Below, in pieces: positions 36,759 through 44,532 of a stretch of DNA of 64,000 bases. This DNA comes from Alsobacter sp045348435 (GTDB taxonomy: Bacteria > Pseudomonadota > Alphaproteobacteria > Rhizobiales > Beijerinckiaceae): NCBI RefSeq assembly GCF_045348435.1, contig NZ_CP157484.1, positions 4,898,001-4,962,000 on the forward strand, read 5' to 3'. The notes beneath the pieces were generated by a model. The model had not been told where the DNA came from and made no database searches. It saw nothing but the letters and a program-made list of their open reading frames with translations. A program made the position numbers and the translations under genes. Numbering within the stretch: the first letter of the stretch is position 1; each line of letters opens with the position of its first letter.

Positions 36759-37121
36759 TCAGACGCCTCGGAACAGGGACACGCCCCACGGCGTGAACTT
36801 CAAGGGGAGATGATAGTGCTCGTCGATGCGCGTCACCACGAACCGGAACGGCAGGACGTTCATGAAGCCGGCCTCCGCCTCGCTGTAGCCGTTGGCGCGC
36901 ATCCAGTCGCCCAGGTGGAACAGGCACTCGTAGGGCCCCGCTTCCACGCCTTCGCCCCGCACGACCGGATGGTCGAGCGCCCCGTGGGGGCCGAGCGCGC
37001 CCTCGGCGACCTTGCGGCGTTCCGCATCGGCGGATCCGCAAGCGTAGAGCTCGACGAAGAGGCCGGTCGCCGGCACGCCTTTGGCGATGTCGACCCCGTG
37101 CAGGGAAATTCCGCCCGCCAT
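36759..37121 (-). CDS. Transthyretin / 5-hydroxyisourate-hydrolase-like protein
   Basis: A 120-residue protein of the transthyretin-like fold. The N-terminal strand GISLHGVDIAKGVPATGLFVELY (4-26) carries the active-site-type His, and the C-terminal DEHYHLPLKFTPWGVSLFRGV corresponds to the HYHxPLLxSPxxYSTYRGS signature of HIU hydrolase. The final YRGS is replaced by FRGV, so catalysis on 5-hydroxyisourate is uncertain; related ring-opening activity is possible. The start is ATG 37121 with AAAGGA upstream. It is divergent from an amidase and convergent with the Pot-type importer. HIU hydrolase acts in urate breakdown. Confidence 0.75.
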   Translation of the reverse strand: MAGGISLHGVDIAKGVPATGLFVELYACGSADAERRKVAEGALGPHGALDHPVVRGEGVEAGPYECLFHLGDWMRANGYSEAEAGFMNVLPFRFVVTRIDEHYHLPLKFTPWGVSLFRGV

Positions 37122-37228
37122 CCCGATGCATCCTTTCACGCGTCGACGGCATGCTAGCCTCGGCGTGACGGTCTCGCTATGGCGAAGCTTACGGATGCCA
37201 CGCAATCAACGATCACCGGAGCGACGCC

Positions 37229-38638
37229 ATGAGCAGCCGATCCGCCGCTGCGACAGTCGAGATGGTTCGACGCCGGTCGGCTTCCGCCGTCGAGATGGCG
37301 GAGCAGGCCATCCGCCGCATCACGGACCGCGCTGATCTGAACGCCGTCGTGGATTTCGACCCCGAGGAAGGCCTCCGCCGCGCCCAGGCTGTGGATCGGC
37401 GCCTGGCGGACGGCGAGGCTCTGCCGCTGGCTGGCCTTCCAGTGGTGGTGAAGGACAATATCTGGGTGGCGGGTCGCCGCGTCACCCAGGGCTCGCTGCT
37501 GTTCCGGGATTTCGTACCTGATCGAAGCGCCGTCGTCGTGGAGCGGCTGGAGCGCGCCGGAGCGGTGATCGTCGGCATGGGCAACACGCCCGAATTCGCC
37601 TGCAAGGGCCAGACGACGAACCGCGTCTATGGGGCCACGCGCCATCCCGCCGACCCGGCGCTCACGCCCGGCGGCTCTTCGGGCGGATCGGCCGTGGCTG
37701 TCGCGGCCGGGCTGGTCCCGGCGGCGATCGGGACGGATGGGGGCGGCTCAGGCCGGCGCCCGCCCGCCCATGTGGGCGTCGTCGGCTTCAAGCCGTCCTT
37801 CGGCGCCCTGCCCTATGGGCCGGGCTTTCCCGAACCGTTCACCGGGATCGCCACCATCGCGCCCATCGCCCGGACCGTGACCGACACGGAGCTGCTGTTC
37901 GAGGCGCTGGTCGGGCCGGACCTGCGCGATCCCGACAGTGCGCCTCTCGCCGGCGACAGGGCCGGCGACGCCAGGGCGTTGCGCATCGGCGTGTCTCCCC
38001 GGTTCGGCTTCAATGCTCCGGTGGACGACGTCGTGGCCGCCGCCTTCGCGGCGGTCGTCGACGCGCTGGATGGAGCGGGGTACCGGCTGATCGACCAGGA
38101 TCCCGCATGGCCTGCGGCTGCGACCGAGGAGGCGTTGATGCCGCTGCAGCACGCCGGCCTCGCCGCGATCCATGGAGCCGCGTTCCGCGCCACGCCGGAC
38201 CTGTTCGACCCGGACGTCGCAGCCCAGATCGAGCGCGGCTTCGCCTATGATGGGCCGGCGGTCGCTCGCGCGCGCTGGCTGAGCCACGATATCGCCCGCG
38301 CCGCCGCGGCGTGCTTTGGCGACGTCGACTTCCTGATCGGGCCGACCGTCCCCTGCGCGGCGTGGGCGATCGAACGGCTCGGGCCGGAAACCATCGGCGG
38401 CGCGCCCGTCGCTCCGCGCGCCCACGCGGTGTTCACGCCCTTCTTCAACCACGCGCTGACGCCGGCCATCTCGATCCCCATGGGCCGGACGCCCGCTGGT
38501 CTGCCGCTCGGGCTGCAGATCGTCGGCGCGCGCGGCCAGGACCGGCGCGTGCTGCAGGTCGCCGCCGCGTTCGAGCGAATTCTCGCCGACGCGGGGTTGT
38601 GGGCGGGGCTGCCGGTCGAGGAGCACGGACGCGCATGA
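37229..38638 (+). CDS. Amidase signature family hydrolase (second)
   Basis: A 469-residue amidase with an intact triad: LPVVVKDNIWVAG (Lys75), LTPGGSSGGSAVAVAAG (Ser150), GTDGGGSGRRPPAHVG (Ser174). The motif after the nucleophile normally reads SIRxPA, so GRRPPAH is slightly atypical. The chain is shorter at the N terminus than GatA. ATG 37229 follows CGGAG. The gene overlaps the downstream racemase-like gene by 4 bases (ATGA), so amide cleavage and isomerisation are probably consecutive steps. Confidence 0.9.
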   Translation: MSSRSAAATVEMVRRRSASAVEMAEQAIRRITDRADLNAVVDFDPEEGLRRAQAVDRRLADGEALPLAGLPVVVKDNIWVAGRRVTQGSLLFRDFVPDRSAVVVERLERAGAVIVGMGNTPEFACKGQTTNRVYGATRHPADPALTPGGSSGGSAVAVAAGLVPAAIGTDGGGSGRRPPAHVGVVGFKPSFGALPYGPGFPEPFTGIATIAPIARTVTDTELLFEALVGPDLRDPDSAPLAGDRAGDARALRIGVSPRFGFNAPVDDVVAAAFAAVVDALDGAGYRLIDQDPAWPAAATEEALMPLQHAGLAAIHGAAFRATPDLFDPDVAAQIERGFAYDGPAVARARWLSHDIARAAAACFGDVDFLIGPTVPCAAWAIERLGPETIGGAPVAPRAHAVFTPFFNHALTPAISIPMGRTPAGLPLGLQIVGARGQDRRVLQVAAAFERILADAGLWAGLPVEEHGRA

Positions 38639-39387
38639 ACATCCTGCTGCTCAATCCCAACACCACGCAGGCGCTCACCGACCGGATGGCGCGCGTCGCG
38701 TCTGCCGCCGCCTCGGCCGGAACCCGGATCGAGCCCGTAACGGCGACCCGGGGCGTGCCCTACATCTCCACCCGCGCCGAGGCGCAGATCGCCGGGGCGA
38801 TCGCGCTGGAGATCCTGGCCGAAAGGCGCGCGGCCGTCGACGGCGTGATCATGGCCGCTTTCGGCGATCCGGGGCTCGGCGCGGCGCGGGAGATGCTGGA
38901 GATCCCCGTGGTGGGCATGGCCGAAGCCGCCATGTTGACCGCCTGCATGCTGGGTCGCCGCTTCGCGATCGTCACCTTCGCGCGGGCGCTCGAGCCTTGG
39001 TTCCAGGAATGCGTGGAGGCCAACGGCCTTGCGCATCGCTGCGCCGGCGTCCAGTGCGCGACGGGCGCATTCTCCAGCATCGACGCCGTCCAGGCCGAGA
39101 TGGAGGAGCGGCTGGTCGAGACGGCGCTCGCCTGCCTGGACGCCCTGCGGCCGGACGTGATCATCCTCGCCGGGGCCCCCCTGTCGGGGCTGGCGCCCGT
39201 CATCCGGGACCGCGTGCCGGTTCCGCTCGTGGATGGGGTCGTGGCCGCCGTGAAGCAGATCGAAGGGCTCGTGGCGCAAAAGCCGCGCAAGGCCCAGGCC
39301 GGCTCGTTCCGCAAGCCCGCCGGAAAGATGTCCCAGGGGCTGGCTCCCGCGCTCGCGCAGTGGCTGCGGGACGACCGGCCAGCTTGA
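38635..39387 (+). CDS. Hydantoin/Asp/Glu racemase-family protein lacking both catalytic Cys
   Basis: A 250-residue homologue of hydantoin and allantoin racemases. It begins NILLLNPNTTQALTDRM, the family NPNTS loop. The first catalytic motif reads MAAFGDPGLGAAREML where CFGDPG is usual, and the second reads IILAGAPLSGLAP where GCAGM is usual, so both thiols are missing. The last 40 residues are a basic tail (QKPRKAQAGSFRKPAGK). Loss of both Cys argues against classical two-base racemisation; another reaction or a binding role is likely. It is co-translated with the amidase. Confidence 0.75.
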   Translation: MNILLLNPNTTQALTDRMARVASAAASAGTRIEPVTATRGVPYISTRAEAQIAGAIALEILAERRAAVDGVIMAAFGDPGLGAAREMLEIPVVGMAEAAMLTACMLGRRFAIVTFARALEPWFQECVEANGLAHRCAGVQCATGAFSSIDAVQAEMEERLVETALACLDALRPDVIILAGAPLSGLAPVIRDRVPVPLVDGVVAAVKQIEGLVAQKPRKAQAGSFRKPAGKMSQGLAPALAQWLRDDRPA

Positions 39388-39405
39388 GGCCGACCATCGC
39401 TGGCT

Positions 39406-41802
39406 TCAGGGCCCCGAAGGGCGCGCCAGGGCGGCGGCCAGGCGGGCGATCTCGGCGTCGTCGGGGCGCATCGCAGCGAGGCGGGGAGCCAGCGCGGCGG
39501 CCGCTGCCCGGTCGCCCCGGCGGAGCGCGTCCGCCAGCACGGCCGACAGCAGGTCGACGTCCCAGGGGTGGTCCGCCAAGGCTTTCGCCAGCAGCTCCCG
39601 GCCCTGCTGCGCCCGGCCGACGGACGTCAGCGCGACCGCATGCACATAGGCGAAGCGCGCGTCGTCGGGCTGCAGCGCGGTCGCGCGGGCGAACATGTCC
39701 AGGGCCTCGGGATAGCGCTTCTGGCGCACCAGCGACAGACCGAGCGCATGCGCGACGCCAGCCGAATCGGGCGATGCGCGGAGCGCGCTCCGCAAGGTCT
39801 GCTCGACCTGCGCCTCACGGCCCGAAGTCCTGTAGAGATCGGACAGGTTCACCGCCAGCTCGGCCGCGGAGGGGTCGTTGGTCAACCCCTCGAGAAGCTC
39901 GCGCTCGGCCTCCGCGGCCCGGCCCCGCTGCTGCAGGAACGCCGCCAGGGCGGAGCGGTGCTCGGACCGGTCGGCGTTCAGACGATGCGACGCCTCGAAT
40001 TCGGCGAAGGCCTTCTCCAGGGCGGCCTGTTCGGCCGGAGAGGCCGAGCCGGGCGGGACGCCGGCCAGCAGCCGGGCGGCTTCCACCCGCACGGCGAGCA
40101 CCGGGTCCGCCGCGAGCGGCAGGAGCATCCGCCACAGCTGATCCGCGGGGCCGCGGGCGAGGCTGCGCATCGCCGCGATGCGCGCCAGAGGCGCAGGATC
40201 CGCGAGGCCTTGTTGGGCGGCGGCCTGGGCGGCGATGCTCGGGAAGCGACCGAGCTCGTCCTGGGCCGTGGCCCGCGCGACCGCCGGGACGGCGGGGTCG
40301 CCGGCGAGACGAATGAGGGCGTCGCGGGCGCCCGGATCCCCCCGACGCGCGAGCGCGAAGGGCTCGCCCCAGGTCTGCAGCCCCTTGCGCGTGGGACCGC
40401 GCCAGCTCTTAACTGAGTCAGCGGCCCATTGGGCCGACCGATCCGCATGGCAGGCGCCGCAGGCGTTGGGCGCGCCGGTCCGGTCGGACAGGTCCGGTCT
40501 CGGCGTGCGGAAGCTGTGGTCGTGCCGGCGGTCCACGACCATGTAGGTCTTGGCCGGCATGTGGCAGGACACGCAGTCGGGCGCGTTCGGGCCGGGCGCA
40601 TGGCCGGTATGGGCCCGGTCGGCGAAACGGTCCGGCTGATGGCACTGTCCGCAGACGGCCGCCCCCGCCGCCTTCAGGGCGCCGCTGTGGGGATCGTGGC
40701 AATCGCCGCAGACCACGCCCTTGGCGTACATCAGGCTCTGCTTGAACGCATGGTCGTTAAAGACCTCGTCGCGCATCTGACCATCCGCCTCGAACAGCCC
40801 CTCCGAAAGCAGCACCGGCATGTGGGTGTCTTCCAGCGGCCGGCCGGGACGCCAGTCTTCCGAGAGCAGGCCCCGCCGGGAATGGCAGCGGGCGCAGGTC
40901 TCCACCTCGTCGCCGGCCGGCCGCGGCGCGCCGTGGGCCGGGCTCCCGGTCGCCGGATCGGGCGTCCAGTCCGGCTGGGGGCGACGCGCCGCCGTGGCGG
41001 CGAAGCCCTTGAGCGGGTTGGGCGCGGTCGCGCCGCCGGCGGCCCACGCGACATGCCCGGCGCCCGCGCCATGGCAGGCCTCGCAGCCCACGCTGATTTC
41101 CGAATAGGTGGTCTTGTACGCGTTCTTGGCGGGGTCGTAGCCCTTGCGGAACGCCGTCGAGTGGCATTCGCCGCACATCAGGTTCCAGGTCTGGAGCGCC
41201 CGGGTCCAGTGCAGCGGATCGCCCGGCGGCGCCGGCTGGTGGCCATAGACGTGGAACCAGCGCTGCCCCCCGCTCTCGCGCGGCCTGGCATCCCAGGCCC
41301 AGGGCAGCGCCTGGAGGCGGCCGCCCGAGAACTCGACCAGGTACTGCTGCAGCGGGTCGACGCCGAACGTGTAGCGCACCTCGTAGCTGGCGAGCGCGCC
41401 GTCCTGGCCCTCGGTCTCCACCAAGAAGCGGTCGCCGTCCCGGTAGAACCGGCCATGCGCGCCATGGTTCTCGACCCGTGCGCCGGAGAAGTCACCCTTC
41501 ACGGTGGCCGGCTCGGCGGGCGCCATGGCGGCGGCGTGCTGCGAGCCGGCCCAGGCCTTGGCCTCCCGTTCATGGCACGAGGCGCAGCGCTGCGACCCGA
41601 CATGGTCGGCCGGCGCGTCGGGCGTCAGGACGCCGGCCCATGACGACGACGCGGCCGAGGGAGGCGCGGCGGACGTCCATGCCGAAAAGGACGCCAGGAT
41701 CGCGAAGGCCGCGAGCGAGGCCAGGACCGCGCCCAGGAGGCCCGCGAAAGGTCGCGGCCTCGCCGGCCGGCGATCCGGACGCCCCTCGTTCACAGGTCCC
41801 AC
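39406..41802 (-). CDS. Octaheme c-type cytochrome with HEAT/TPR C-terminal region
   Basis: A 798-residue exported protein. An N-terminal hydrophobic segment (about 21-45) serves as signal or anchor. Eight CxxCH heme sites lie at Cys73, 210, 240, 303, 365, 384, 410 and 448. From about 490 to 590 helical repeats resemble HEAT units (DPAVPAVARATAQDELGRFPS), and from about 600 to 798 there are TPR-like repeats (DPSAAELAVNLSDLYRTSG, DSAGVAHALGLSLVRQKRYPEALDMFARATAL). It is probably periplasmic and involved in electron transfer with protein partners bound by TPRs. The start is GTG 41802 behind GGGAGG. No partner quinol oxidase is adjacent. Confidence 0.85.
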   Translation of the reverse strand: MGPVNEGRPDRRPARPRPFAGLLGAVLASLAAFAILASFSAWTSAAPPSAASSSWAGVLTPDAPADHVGSQRCASCHEREAKAWAGSQHAAAMAPAEPATVKGDFSGARVENHGAHGRFYRDGDRFLVETEGQDGALASYEVRYTFGVDPLQQYLVEFSGGRLQALPWAWDARPRESGGQRWFHVYGHQPAPPGDPLHWTRALQTWNLMCGECHSTAFRKGYDPAKNAYKTTYSEISVGCEACHGAGAGHVAWAAGGATAPNPLKGFAATAARRPQPDWTPDPATGSPAHGAPRPAGDEVETCARCHSRRGLLSEDWRPGRPLEDTHMPVLLSEGLFEADGQMRDEVFNDHAFKQSLMYAKGVVCGDCHDPHSGALKAAGAAVCGQCHQPDRFADRAHTGHAPGPNAPDCVSCHMPAKTYMVVDRRHDHSFRTPRPDLSDRTGAPNACGACHADRSAQWAADSVKSWRGPTRKGLQTWGEPFALARRGDPGARDALIRLAGDPAVPAVARATAQDELGRFPSIAAQAAAQQGLADPAPLARIAAMRSLARGPADQLWRMLLPLAADPVLAVRVEAARLLAGVPPGSASPAEQAALEKAFAEFEASHRLNADRSEHRSALAAFLQQRGRAAEAERELLEGLTNDPSAAELAVNLSDLYRTSGREAQVEQTLRSALRASPDSAGVAHALGLSLVRQKRYPEALDMFARATALQPDDARFAYVHAVALTSVGRAQQGRELLAKALADHPWDVDLLSAVLADALRRGDRAAAAALAPRLAAMRPDDAEIARLAAALARPSGP

Positions 41803-41847
41803 CCGGGAAGTCCTCCCTGCGCGACCCGCAACGGAGCCGCGCGGCTT

Positions 41848-42633
41848 TCAGAAATGGACGCTGAGGCCGGTGAACACCCCATGCAGCGTGGTGCGGTAGA
41901 CGAAGCCGCCCTTGTCGTAGTCGGTGTAGAGGGCGCGGTAGCCCACCGAGGTGGACAGCGTCTCCGTCCATTTGTAGCCCACGGCCAGGAAGCCCTGTGT
42001 GGTGATCCGCGACCCGACGCCGAAGCCGCCGATGTCCGCGATGGCGTTCATATACCAGTGCTTGTCGAAGGCGTAGGTGGCCGAGAGGCCGACGAGCGGA
42101 TCCACCCACTCCTTGGACCCCGAGGCGGACAGGTCGAGCGCCGGAATCACGCCGGAATGGCGGATATCGGCGCTCAGCCGCTGGGCCCTGGCGCCGGCGA
42201 GCACGCGCACGTCCAGGTCGGGAGAGCCGATCGGAATCCGATAGCCCACATAGCCGGCCAGCAGGCCGAGGGTCTGCTCATAGTCGAGCTGGCCGCCGAA
42301 GCGGTTCGTGCGGTTCGCGCCGAGCTTTGACCACACCACGTCGCCAAGGAACATCCAGGTGTCGTTCCGGGCCTGGAACGCGCCCATGAAGACGCCCTTG
42401 AGGTGGTCGAGGATCTGGTCGAACCCGACATTCACCCCGATGGGACGCCGGTAACGCAGGCCCACGTCGCCGTCCAGCGCGGTGGCCCAGCCGTAGACGG
42501 TGGCCTGGAAGGCCCAGGACGGAAGCGGCGCGATCGGCGCAGGCTCGACGCGGGACGGGAGGTCCGCGCCCAGCGCCGCGCCGCTCGCCGCCAGTCCCGC
42601 AGCCAGGCATGCGCCCAGTAACCGCTTCTTCAT
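41848..42633 (-). CDS. Outer-membrane beta-barrel-like protein
   Basis: A 261-residue protein with a signal peptide (MKKRLLGACLAAGLAASGAALG, cleavage before ADLPSR). The mature part has alternating amphipathic strands such as FQATVYGWATALDGDVGLRY, TWMFLGDVVWSKLG, GLLAGYVGYRIPI and the last strand FTGLSVHF, which ends in Phe as outer-membrane porin-like proteins do. The start is set at MKKRLLG (ATG 42633). The ligand is unknown. It lies upstream of the octaheme cytochrome in the same direction and may be co-transcribed with it. Confidence 0.75.
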   Translation of the reverse strand: MKKRLLGACLAAGLAASGAALGADLPSRVEPAPIAPLPSWAFQATVYGWATALDGDVGLRYRRPIGVNVGFDQILDHLKGVFMGAFQARNDTWMFLGDVVWSKLGANRTNRFGGQLDYEQTLGLLAGYVGYRIPIGSPDLDVRVLAGARAQRLSADIRHSGVIPALDLSASGSKEWVDPLVGLSATYAFDKHWYMNAIADIGGFGVGSRITTQGFLAVGYKWTETLSTSVGYRALYTDYDKGGFVYRTTLHGVFTGLSVHF

Positions 42634-42794
42634 GTCGAGCCCCCGCTCTTTCGCCATCCAGATCCAGAGTGTGCAGAACATTGACACAACCTGGAAGCGT
42701 AGAATGCTACTTGCGCGACCCACGAACGTCATTCTTCCGGACTGTCGAGCGAAGGCCACAGGCGCGGTGCGTCGTGCCGTTCAGTAGGCCCCCG

Positions 42795-43271
42795 TCACGG
42801 CGCGGCGGCCAGCGTCACCTGGGTCACGCCTCCGGCGATGTTGAGGCCCGTCATCCCTTCCACCGAGAGAGGCTGCAGGGAGAACGCCCGTCCGGTTCCG
42901 CCCACCAGCAGGTTGGCGCCGATGCCGACGCCGGCGGCCGCCTGCACGCCGACGCCCGCATAGGACCCCGCCAGGGCGCCCATCGGGAACCCCCGGTCGG
43001 CCGCGATCACGCCCCAGATGAGATGGCCTGCCGCCACCTCGCCGATCGCGACCCCGTAGTCGGTGATCTGCCCGGTGTAGAGGTCGGCGGGTCCGCCATT
43101 GTCCGGCCGGAACACGCAGTGCAGGCGCTGCTTCTGCATGAGGATCATCCCGACCCCGGCCGAGACGTCGCAGGACAGCGTCCCGACTTTCGATCCCGAC
43201 TGGGCCCAGGCGGGGGCCGCGAGGGCCAGTCCCGCGCCGATCGCGGCGATCCTGATGAACGGTTTGAGCAC
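42795..43271 (-). CDS. DUF992 family exported protein
   Basis: A 158-residue protein with a signal peptide (LKPFIRIAAIGAGLALAAPAWA). The Gly-rich mature part matches DUF992: VGTLSCDVSAGVGMILMQKQRLHCVF (Cys34 and Cys52, a likely disulfide), YTGQITDYGVAIGEV, and GVGVQAAAGVGIGANLLVGGTGRAFSLQPLSVEG. The family occurs widely in Hyphomicrobiales and has no defined function. The start is GTG 43271 with AGGAG upstream. Confidence 0.8.
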   Translation of the reverse strand: MLKPFIRIAAIGAGLALAAPAWAQSGSKVGTLSCDVSAGVGMILMQKQRLHCVFRPDNGGPADLYTGQITDYGVAIGEVAAGHLIWGVIAADRGFPMGALAGSYAGVGVQAAAGVGIGANLLVGGTGRAFSLQPLSVEGMTGLNIAGGVTQVTLAAAP

Positions 43272-43364
43272 AGCGCATTCTCCTGTCTGTTGAGAGGCGG
43301 GCGCGTCGCCAGGCGAGGCGCCGTCGGGTGCCCGCGCGTCAGGCGCACGGGAGGCGGGGGCCGG

Positions 43365-44351
43365 TCATGGCTTCGCGGCGAAGATCCTGGCCCAGTCGTC
43401 CTTCATGCTCACGACCGCCCAGCCATTGGCCTTGGCCGCGTCGAGGGCCCTGTCCAGCCGGCCGAACGGCGAGGCCCGGTCATAGGCGTATTCGCGCTCG
43501 CCATCGTCGTGATGGATGATGACGCCGAGCCCGCGGCGGCCGCTCCTGGTCGCCCATTGCAGCATCTGGAGGTCGCCGTCCGAGTTGCCGAACGCCGCGA
43601 TCGGCCGCGCGCCGACGGCGGCGTTGATGCCGACGGGCTTGCCCGGGCCGTCGTCGATGAAATTGACCTCGGGCAGGCGGAACAGTTCGGGACGCCCGTC
43701 CCTCATCTCGAACCGGGTCTTGATGCTGGAGCCAACCACCCGCTGGGGCGGCACGCCATAGACGCGGTCCATCCACGGCCGCATGAACTCCACGCCGCCG
43801 CCCGACACGATGTACACCGTGAAGCCGTTGCTCCTCAGATACGCCATGGCCTCCAGCATCGGCTGGTAGGCCAGATCGGTGTAGGGGCGCTGGAAGCGCG
43901 GATGCCGGGCCTTGGCCAGCCAGTCCTGCACGATGGCGGCGAATTGGTCATTCGTCATTCCGGCGTGGGTGGCCCCGACGATCTGCGCCAGTCCGCGCTC
44001 GCCGGCGGCTCCGAGCGCTTTCAGGTCTCCCTCGAGGACGGCCTTGAAGGGCTGCTGGGTTTTCCATTCGGGATGCATGGGGACGAGGGCCTTCGCGCGG
44101 TCCAGCGCGAAGGCCAGCTGCGTATACATCGGCAGTTCGGGCCACAGCGTTCCGTCATTGTCGAAGGTCGCGATGCGGTCGGCGGGCGCGACGAAATCCG
44201 GCGACCCGGGCGTGGTCACGGCCGTGACGAAGGAGACGATCGCGGACTTGGCCGGGCTCTCCTTCCAGGTCCCGAGGGCGTCCGGACCTTGCGCGACCGC
44301 AGGGAGGGCCGCCGCCAGGGCGACCAGCATCAGCACAAGCTTCTTCAGCAT
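43365..44351 (-). CDS. Exported HAD-superfamily phosphatase
   Basis: A 328-residue HAD hydrolase with an N-terminal signal peptide (LKKLVLMLVALAAALPAVAQ). Motif I is ATFDNDGTLWPELP (Asp64 nucleophile, Asp66 acid), motif II region VYIVSGGGVEFMR (Ser near 194), and motif IV AAFGNSDGDLQML (Asp near 255-257). Periplasmic HADs of this type are acid phosphatases or phosphoserine-phosphatase-like; the substrate is unknown. It is divergent from the smaller sulfatase across a region with two inverted repeats. Confidence 0.82.
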   Translation of the reverse strand: MLKKLVLMLVALAAALPAVAQGPDALGTWKESPAKSAIVSFVTAVTTPGSPDFVAPADRIATFDNDGTLWPELPMYTQLAFALDRAKALVPMHPEWKTQQPFKAVLEGDLKALGAAGERGLAQIVGATHAGMTNDQFAAIVQDWLAKARHPRFQRPYTDLAYQPMLEAMAYLRSNGFTVYIVSGGGVEFMRPWMDRVYGVPPQRVVGSSIKTRFEMRDGRPELFRLPEVNFIDDGPGKPVGINAAVGARPIAAFGNSDGDLQMLQWATRSGRRGLGVIIHHDDGEREYAYDRASPFGRLDRALDAAKANGWAVVSMKDDWARIFAAKP

Positions 44352-44377
44352 AGAACAAGCGCCCCCGAGCGAACACA

Positions 44378-44450
44378 TCATCTGCAAAGATGACTCAGTC
44401 TATTTTTGGTCAGCAACTTTACAGTCCACGATCACATCATTCTATGATGT
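44378..44450. promoter_or_regulatory. Two inverted repeats between divergent HAD and sulfatase genes
   Basis: TCATCT-GCAA-AGATGA (44378-44393) and ACATCAT-TCT-ATGATGT (44434-44450) are perfect inverted repeats in the 181-base, comparatively AT-rich gap. The second shares the ATCAT/ATGAT core with the first, so both may bind the same regulator and control both genes. Confidence 0.5.
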
Positions 44451-44532
44451 AGGTCAGTTTCTCGACGACCTCCTGAGGCGAAGATGCCGGACGGCTCGCG
44501 AATGGGCCTTTGCCGTGCTCTGGAGGACGTCC

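Noticed and set aside
44397..44532. A start for the smaller sulfatase upstream of 44533
   Set aside because: The frame is open far upstream but antisense to the HAD gene; only ATG 44533 has GGAGG at the right distance and directly precedes a signal peptide.
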